A stretch of DNA of 64,000 nucleotides from Nipponacmea schrenckii (Eukaryota; Mollusca; Gastropoda; Lottiidae). Shown in pieces: positions 60,801 through 64,000 of this stretch. The notes beneath the pieces are model-generated. The model searched no databases. It saw only the letters and a program-made list of their open reading frames with translations, and had not been told where the DNA came from. The translations under genes and the position numbers were made by a program. The DNA lies in contig CM060199.1 of the NCBI GenBank assembly GCA_030562195.1, positions 27,424,338 to 27,488,337 of the forward strand. The letters are read 5' to 3'. How positions within the stretch are numbered: the first letter of the stretch is position 1; each line of letters opens with the position of its first letter.

Positions 60801-63105
60801 AAAACACATTACAGCTTGACATCATTTTCAGTATACAATACTAGTAATAAAGGTATCCCAGATAGAGATAATGATAATTATAGGCTTAATGCATTGTAAA
60901 CTTTGGTTTCTTAGTTTACTAGTTTATGTTAGTATTTTGAGCACACTTTTGTTTGGAGTTTTGCACCTAATAAGTATACACATTATGATCATTTTATTAG
61001 TTTATGTAAGCGTTGGAACACAATTTTGTGTGAATATCAGCATTATATAAATATCAAAATTCATTATTATTCTATTATTATTATTATCATTATTATTATT
61101 ATCATTAAGTTATATGAATGCATGCATGAATTAAAACCGTCTGTGGTAATTGTGTATGCAACCAGACATGTGGTAGACTGTCATTAAAAACATTATCTTC
61201 AACAGTGATTTGGGTTGTTATGACATTGTCAATTTATTGTGCATGAGTATGTTTCTGGTATGTTTAGAGATAGTTTAAAAGTGGTGACAATCTTCCACCC
61301 ACCATTACTTGTTGTGAAATCATAGACAGAATTAGAAGTCAGATTATTGTAATTTCAAGTCATGAGAATAACTGTTATGAGTTCTATAATTTCTTTTATC
61401 TGAAGATATTTCAGTGAATAAAAAAGATATTCCTTATCTCATTTTCATAAAGAAACAATCAGAAGTAAAGTCAAGCAGACTTTATGATATTGTTCGACTT
61501 ATTGGAAAATTTACTGAAATTTCAGAATTTGGCTGGAGTGACTTAACTGAGAGTCTTTCACTCATGTCTACATAACTAAGTATGATTAGCCCAAGGGAAA
61601 TGGAAAAAGATCACATTTCTGGTTTTCTACCAGTATGTATAAGATAATGAAAATAAATCTGATAGAAACACTAGTCTTATATCTCATCCAATCTTCAAGT
61701 AGATATAGAAGGTCAGGGTTTTATTGGGTTACAAAAGAAAATAGCCAGACAGTTTAAGAACCACTGGGTCAACAGAAGGGAATAAGAAATGAGAAAAAAG
61801 TATATTATGGTAAGATATTAGTATTGATCATTATGTTCTAATAACAATCAACTGTTATGGAAACTCATCTGAACCTTGTATTCTATCAAAAAATAAATTA
61901 GTGTTCAAGAAACACAAGATGTATGGATATACTTATTCCTAATTAACTTTTCACATGCTTATATATACTAGATATCACTTTCTCTTGAAATGCTGCCTGT
62001 ATGAGTATGTGATAAATAAATGACAGAAATAGTATATCAATATATCTTGTGATTCTTAACCTAAACCTATTTCTATATGTCTTACAAACAGTGAAATAGA
62101 GTTTTTTTGCATTATGTTAAATCTGAATGTTAATGTAGAAAATTAAGTCTGACTTGTCTGTAAGTTGTTAAATGGCCAAATTATGTAAATTACAATACAA
62201 TAATACTATTTATAATTGTGAATTAGGCCAGACCAATTTATTTTCCATCTTTCAAAATTACACGAACAATGAGCTACTCTTTTCTCCCGATAAAACATAT
62301 CTTTTTTATTTCTTTTATTTATTTTTTCTTTTTGGTAATCTATAAAAGCAGTTGCAGCTGAAGGAGAATGAAGGATATAAGATGCTATGACAAAATTATC
62401 CATGGTGGATTCATTTTAAATAAATGGGTTTGATACCAAAGCGCCGTCAGAGGTGCAAAATATCCCAACACAAGAGGAACTAAATTTTAGCTTCAAATAA
62501 TGTTTGATGAATTCCTGATAATCTTACTCTTCGTCGTCTCTTGTGTATTTAAAGAATAATTGTCAATTCAAAAATCCAACTTGAAATTGATAAGATTATA
62601 TGATGATTATTTGTTAGGTAAAATACCTTACTGATAGATAGTAGAGGACCCACAAGGGTATTAGGGCGGGGGGAATAATGTCTGCATGTTTTGTTCTATT
62701 CATTGGGTCCAGGATTAAATATTCCAGTTTGGAGTAGAATGGCTGATATACATTATCTATATCAAGATGTATTATTGATCTCTTGTCTGGGAGGAAATTA
62801 AAGTAAAATATATTGTTTACATAAGACTATTGAACAGAAATAAGAAATCTACAAACCTTGTTTGATGACGCTAATTTGACTTTTGTTATTTGCATCTGTT
62901 GACCATAACGTGAAACAATATGTCTTCTCCTCTACACAGTGTATGGTTTTATTATCAGGTAATATTTCACCGCCATACAATGATTTATCGCCACTTGTTC
63001 CAGTTCCATCCGAGTATTTGACAGCATTGTCTGTATCATCATCATTCACCAATCCAGTTGCACGGTATGATTTGTCAGAAAATGCACAGATATTTTCACT
63101 GTGAA
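34313..63105 (-). CDS. BMPR2: Type II BMP receptor serine/threonine kinase (5' exon missing)
   Basis: Eight exons: 63105-62857, 41620-41441, 41105-40554, 37592-37423, 36854-36707, 36520-36384, 36112-35980, 35811-34313. All seven junctions are GT-AG with compatible phases, giving about 1,020 residues. Domains in order: ten-cysteine three-finger ligand-binding domain, membrane span ([20 protein letters not shown]), kinase, ~500-residue tail. BMPR2-specific marks are KQGCW and FCCC in the ectodomain, [34 protein letters not shown], and [12 protein letters not shown] in the tail. The protein binds BMP-type ligands and phosphorylates type I receptors. Exons of 148 and 137 nt equal the lengths I recall for human BMPR2 exons 9 and 10. 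Oddities: DLG replaces DFG, the glycine loop reads NRGRYS, and the catalytic loop has HRDF. The signal-peptide exon lies beyond 64000. The long tail excludes ACVR2 and TGFBR2. Confidence 0.95.
35980..36112 (-). CDS. BMPR2: BMPR2 exon, end of kinase domain
   Basis: 133 nt; acceptor TTCTGTAG, donor AGAG|GTGAGT (phase 1). It reads [20 protein letters not shown], then [26 protein letters not shown] with the invariant Arg closes the kinase. Confidence 0.95.
36384..36520 (-). CDS. BMPR2: BMPR2 exon, kinase C-lobe
   Basis: 137 nt; acceptor TGTCATAG, donor CAG|GTAACG. It reads [20 protein letters not shown], then [16 protein letters not shown] and WKDTNQ. HPTF and RPKF are conserved in type II receptors. 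Confidence 0.95.
36707..36854 (-). CDS. BMPR2: BMPR2 exon, activation segment and helix F
   Basis: 148 nt; acceptor TTAAATAG, donor CAAG|GTAATA. It reads [40 protein letters not shown] and TRCIDLYQ. The APE motif and the helix-F Asp are intact. NLRDCE-LKQ is specific to the BMPR2 class. Confidence 0.96.
37423..37592 (-). CDS. BMPR2: BMPR2 exon, catalytic loop and Mg-binding segment
   Basis: Acceptor TTTACAG, donor GAT|GTAAGT, exit phase 0. It reads [18 protein letters not shown], then [18 protein letters not shown]. The catalytic Asp (HRD), Asn (SRN) and Mg-binding Asp are present, but the DFG Phe is Leu. AMHR2 is recalled to have DLG as well, so the kinase may still be active. Confidence 0.94.
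37896..40024 (+). mobile_element. Pearl/HINE-like element 3 in a BMPR2 intron
   Basis: The left end AAAGATAGCTTGCCAGGCAA...ATATACGCCCACTGGCAGCA is followed by about 10-12 core monomers with the words AACAAGGGCAATAACTGA, TTTTCAATAGGGTTCATCCT and GAATTGTTCTTTCTAGAGTG. A (GGAC)n tract is at about 39936-39980. The right end is CCATTTCATGTGGGCGTATA near 40004-40023. Its core monomer differs from that of the 31146 element although the two ends match. It is the opposite strand to BMPR2. Confidence 0.85.
40554..41105 (-). CDS. BMPR2: BMPR2 exon, membrane span and kinase N-lobe
   Basis: Acceptor TTATTTCAG, donor GGAG|GTAATC (phase 1). A short stalk is followed by about 22 hydrophobic residues, a juxtamembrane part with [15 protein letters not shown], then the N-lobe: loop [15 protein letters not shown]-anchoring Lys in EVAVKIYS, helix-C Glu in NEKNIY, hinge [15 protein letters not shown], and HLHNDITKG. 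In human BMPR2 I recall this region split over three exons, so introns have been lost or gained between lineages. The loop keeps only the middle of its three canonical glycines. Confidence 0.95.
41441..41620 (-). CDS. BMPR2: BMPR2 exon, second half of ligand-binding domain
   Basis: Acceptor TTTCGTAG, donor CCAG|GTAGAT. It reads [13 protein letters not shown], a Pro/Thr/Ser linker, then [18 protein letters not shown]. The C-x4-C pair and the CCC-x4-C finger ending with CN are the type II receptor signature. An NMT sequon follows. Confidence 0.95.
41719..42740 (-). mobile_element. Pearl/HINE-like element 4 (inverted) in the large BMPR2 intron
   Basis: Read on the minus strand, the right end lies at 41719-41750 (hairpin TACGCCCACATTATAATGTG), then (GGAC)n-type microsatellite at about 41765-41808, then about five core units of ~161 bp (GTGAACGCGATAGAGACTAC, GAGTTATTGCACTTGACTTA on plus). 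No left end was found; the last units decay towards 42740. Confidence 0.8.
43250..43573 (+). mobile_element. Short pearl/HINE-like element 5
   Basis: Left end AAAGATAGCTTGCCAGGTAA, about one and a half diverged monomers, then GATGGACAGACCGACACC and a decayed right end GTGCACATGTGGAGGTATAA. A near-minimal copy. Confidence 0.65.
43574..45262. other. BMPR2 intron, no feature recognised
   Basis: AT-rich DNA with short frames only; 42741-43249 is similar. A segment near 42895-43080 (GCCCGTTAAAGATCCTCGAC) has a SINE-like look but no convincing promoter boxes. Confidence 0.35.
45263..46330 (+). mobile_element. Hairpin-ended repeat family 'GGGACTTTGC', copy 1 (diverged)
   Basis: Begins CACATGTGGCACTGAGTGGG, then ACTTTGCTAATGTGACAAAT, followed by AGGTCA-rich blocks at about 45400-45630 and 45730-45810, and CCGGTTTTGCAAAAAAGTAC near 46300. 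It lacks the terminal hairpin of the 53450 copy. Confidence 0.65.
46365..47411. mobile_element. 1.05-kb DNA transposon relic with TTAA ends
   Basis: TTAAGGGGGTTGACAACC at the left and GGTTGTCAACCCCCTTAA at the right are inverted copies. They are bordered by TTAA and by the further complementary TGTA. There is no transposase frame. TTAA suggests piggyBac or a related superfamily, but because the inverted match extends outside TTAA the target duplication cannot be fixed. Confidence 0.75.
47500..47760 (-). mobile_element. Possible tRNA-derived SINE
   Basis: On the minus strand CAGCGGTTAGAGTGCTGG resembles a tRNA A box region. About 50 nt later GAGTTCTAATCTCGAA resembles a B box. The boxes are degenerate and no flanking duplication was found. 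Confidence 0.35.
48458..49374 (+). mobile_element. pogo/Tigger-like DNA transposon relic 1
   Basis: TA target bases flank a 913-bp element with ends CAGTAAAAGTCCTT / AAGGACTTTTACTG. The inside at about 48810-48930 encodes the start of a transposase with a helix-turn-helix: [15 protein letters not shown] and [13 protein letters not shown], then a stop. Further remnants run to about 49160. The catalytic domain is deleted. Confidence 0.85.
50016..51153 (+). mobile_element. pogo/Tigger-like DNA transposon relic 2
   Basis: TA flanks a 1,134-bp element with ends CAGTGAAACCTCGGTAATCT and AGATAACGAGGTTTTACTG (imperfect inverted copies). It contains a 61-codon frame (50542-50727, [20 protein letters not shown]) resembling the acidic C-terminal region of Tigger-type transposases. 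The HTH and DDE domains are not preserved. Confidence 0.75.
51154..52182. other. BMPR2 intron, no feature recognised
   Basis: AT-rich; short frames only. 47761-48457 and 49375-50015 are likewise empty. Confidence 0.35.
52183..52990 (+). mobile_element. 'GGGACTTTGC' repeat family, copy 2 (3'-truncated)
   Basis: Starts TAGAGCCACTTGTGGC and follows the 53450 copy closely (GGATAAACTGGCCAAAGCAA, CGTTATTTCCTACAAACG, ATAGATCACAAGATATACAC). Its AGGTCA cluster is at 52696-52764. It stops matching near 52990. Confidence 0.8.
53450..54912 (+). mobile_element. 'GGGACTTTGC' repeat family, copy 3 (most complete)
   Basis: The left end is CTAGAGCCACTTGTGGCACA then GAGTGGGACTTTGCTAATG. The right end is a perfect hairpin, TGGGACTTTGC-GGTA-GCAAAGTCCCA (54886-54911), preceded by an A tract of 33 (54830-54862). 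There is no coding frame. One short left end and one hairpin right end without clear TIRs recall non-autonomous Helitrons, but the CTRR end is not evident. It carries a dense block of nuclear-receptor half-sites. Confidence 0.8.
53986..54077 (+). promoter_or_regulatory. Cluster of AGGTCA nuclear-receptor half-sites
   Basis: Eight exact half-sites lie in 92 bp: AGGTCA at 53986, 53993 and 54000 (three in a row, 1-nt spacing, DR1-DR1), AGGTCA-A-TGACCT at 54025-54037 (IR1), TGACCT again at 54039 (DR1 on the other strand), and AGGTCAAGGTCA at 54066-54077 (DR0, containing TCAAGGTCA). The motifs are seen; binding is inference. Confidence 0.6.
54960..55550 (+). repeat. ~22-bp minisatellite
   Basis: Tandem copies of a unit like CATCATATAAATAAAACCTAGA alternate with a CTTCATATAAATAAAATCTAGA variant; the middle (about 55200-55440) is very regular as a 44-bp higher-order dimer. 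Edges are more diverged. Confidence 0.9.
55551..56803. other. BMPR2 intron, no feature recognised
   Basis: AT-rich; short frames only. 57291-58070 is the same. Confidence 0.35.
56804..57290 (+). mobile_element. Possible pogo-like relic 3
   Basis: TACAGTGAAACCCCTCCATA resembles the end of the 50016 element. A possible partner, GGGTGAACCGGCATTTATAA, lies near 57252. No coding remnant. Confidence 0.35.
58071..59697 (-). mobile_element. 'GGGACTTTGC' repeat family, copy 4 (inverted, partly dimeric)
   Basis: Read on the minus strand it starts CTAGAGCCACAAGTGGCACA (59697) and ends near CAAACTGGGACTTTGC (58090). The central block with the half-site cluster, TATAAAACCGGAAGTAGA and TCTAGAGCAG occurs twice (about 58440-58620 and 59070-59250), so the element is an internal tandem dimer. 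A poly-T tract at about 58118-58141 corresponds to the A tract of the 53450 copy. Confidence 0.8.
59698..62856. other. BMPR2 intron next to the ligand-binding exon
   Basis: AT-rich, low in recognisable repeats. Only an ATT/ATC microsatellite at about 61066-61107 stands out. No exon-like frame with good splice sites was found. Confidence 0.4.
61066..61107 (+). repeat. (ATT/ATC)n microsatellite
   Basis: Imperfect run of ATT triplets with CTATT and ATC interruptions. Confidence 0.85.
62857..63105 (-). CDS. BMPR2: BMPR2 exon, first half of ligand-binding domain
   Basis: Entry phase 1 after acceptor TTCTTCCAG; exit phase 1 at CAAG|GTTTGT. It encodes [17 protein letters not shown], an acidic/Gly/Ser insert, then [15 protein letters not shown] and ISVIKQ. 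Three of the ten conserved cysteines are here. The loop between the first two cysteines is longer than in human BMPR2. The phase-1 break inside the Gly codon of KQGCW is the position I recall for the human exon 2/3 boundary. Confidence 0.93.
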
Positions 63106-63924
63106 CTGGAAGAAAAATAAATTACCAGAATAGAAACATTATTAATTAATATCGAGGCTTAAGGAAAATTTCAATTGAAATGAAATAATTTTCACAAATG
63201 TAATCTATTACAAACTATTGAACCACAGTCGGCTATCAAAGACCATGTCATAAAGGCCAAAAAGGTTTGCTATGACATACTTGATAATATTATTAGCAAA
63301 TAGGTAAAAAAAATATCACTACACAAAGGCAAATAGTTTATGCATAACTTTGCAATATTTGTTCAAAAACATTTGCCTGTGGTATATTTCTTAGATTAAA
63401 TCAGTAGACAGTAGAATCTTAACTTATTTCTCAGGTTGGTCTGTATGACCTAGACTATTATTATTGATCCAGTGGTAATAATTCAATAAATCTTCTAACC
63501 ATATATAGACCATTTCAATCAATATTCAATTCACCTAAACTTTATTTTCATTAAATAAACATTAACATGTCTGTAACCATTAGTTTATAAATAAAATATT
63601 TACTTGATTAATTGTCCAGTTAATTTCATTGTCACATTTTAATTTAGTACCAATGACCTTTGCTTTGGAATTAAAATGGGTTTTCACCAATGCTATGGAA
63701 CATTTTCAATATCAAAATCAAGTTTGTCCTGATAATGTGACTTGCTTCAAAACTTAGAATATATCCAGTCTTTACAGAGCAAAGCAATTTTTATCAATTA
63801 ATATGACATGATTCCTCAAAAATATCTTTTACCTCGCATTTTTTTGCACTGTACAAATAAAAAGACCTGAAATGTGGTGCTTATATTGTCCTCACCAATG
63901 TGTTAGTGTTAGCGTTTATATAAT
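63106..63924. other. BMPR2 first visible intron
   Basis: Upstream of the first visible BMPR2 exon; no exon for the signal peptide was seen before the window ends. Confidence 0.5.
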
Positions 63925-64000
63925 CACCAGAGGATGAACCCTATTGAAAGACAACGAATTCATAAAAAAAAAATTAATAACAGTTATTGTCCTTGTTCTT
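63925..64000 (-). mobile_element. Pearl/HINE-like core monomer cut by the window edge
   Basis: On the minus strand it reads AAGAACAAGGACAATAACTG ... CAATAGGGTTCATCCTCTGG, the monomer type of the element at 37896-40024. A further element probably continues past 64000. Confidence 0.65.

Noticed and set aside
43574..62856. Additional BMPR2 exons in the 21-kb intron
   Set aside because: The exons on both sides already join in phase at KQ|GCW with the expected ten cysteines, leaving no gap to fill.

Overview
This is AT-rich, intron-containing animal DNA, probably from a mollusc. Two things point there. A metazoan type II BMP receptor gene is spread over almost 29 kb. There are also several copies of a repeat built like the bivalve/gastropod 'pearl' (HINE-type) elements: a left end, a core array of ~160-bp monomers, a GACG/GACT microsatellite, and a hairpin right end. 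The species cannot be fixed from the sequence alone.

Layout. 1-7000 is a graveyard of retro- and DNA transposons: a decayed transposase-like gene, a Ty3/gypsy integrase fragment, a DIRS-like reverse transcriptase/RNase H relic and a large palindrome. 7829-12037 (minus) is an unrecognised multi-exon gene for a Lys/Ser/Pro-rich repeat protein of at least ~1,250 residues. 12300-25100 holds no confident host gene. It contains a hAT-type MITE with an 8-bp target duplication, a BEL/Pao fragment, a 5'-truncated CR1/Jockey-like LINE, a piggyBac-type MITE (TTAA), a three-unit ~380-bp tandem repeat, and a 1.5-kb inverted repeat whose arms are themselves arrays of small hairpins. 25100-34300 is intergenic and holds three pearl-like elements or fragments and a TIR MITE.

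34313-63105 (minus) is BMPR2 (type II BMP receptor, the wishful thinking/BMPR2 class). Eight coding exons are present: two for the ten-cysteine ligand-binding domain, one for the membrane span and kinase N-lobe, four for the rest of the kinase, and one 1.5-kb exon for the long cytoplasmic tail. All seven internal junctions have GT-AG borders and matching phases. The signal-peptide exon lies beyond the right edge. Its introns, above all the 21-kb one at 41621-62856, are filled with pearl-like elements, pogo/Tigger-like relics, a second hairpin-ended repeat family that carries dense AGGTCA nuclear-receptor half-sites, a ~22-bp minisatellite, and probably a SINE.

BMPR2 acts at the plasma membrane as the constitutively active type II serine/threonine kinase that phosphorylates type I BMP receptors. 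The two genes do not obviously work together. Most of the remaining DNA is repeat-derived.
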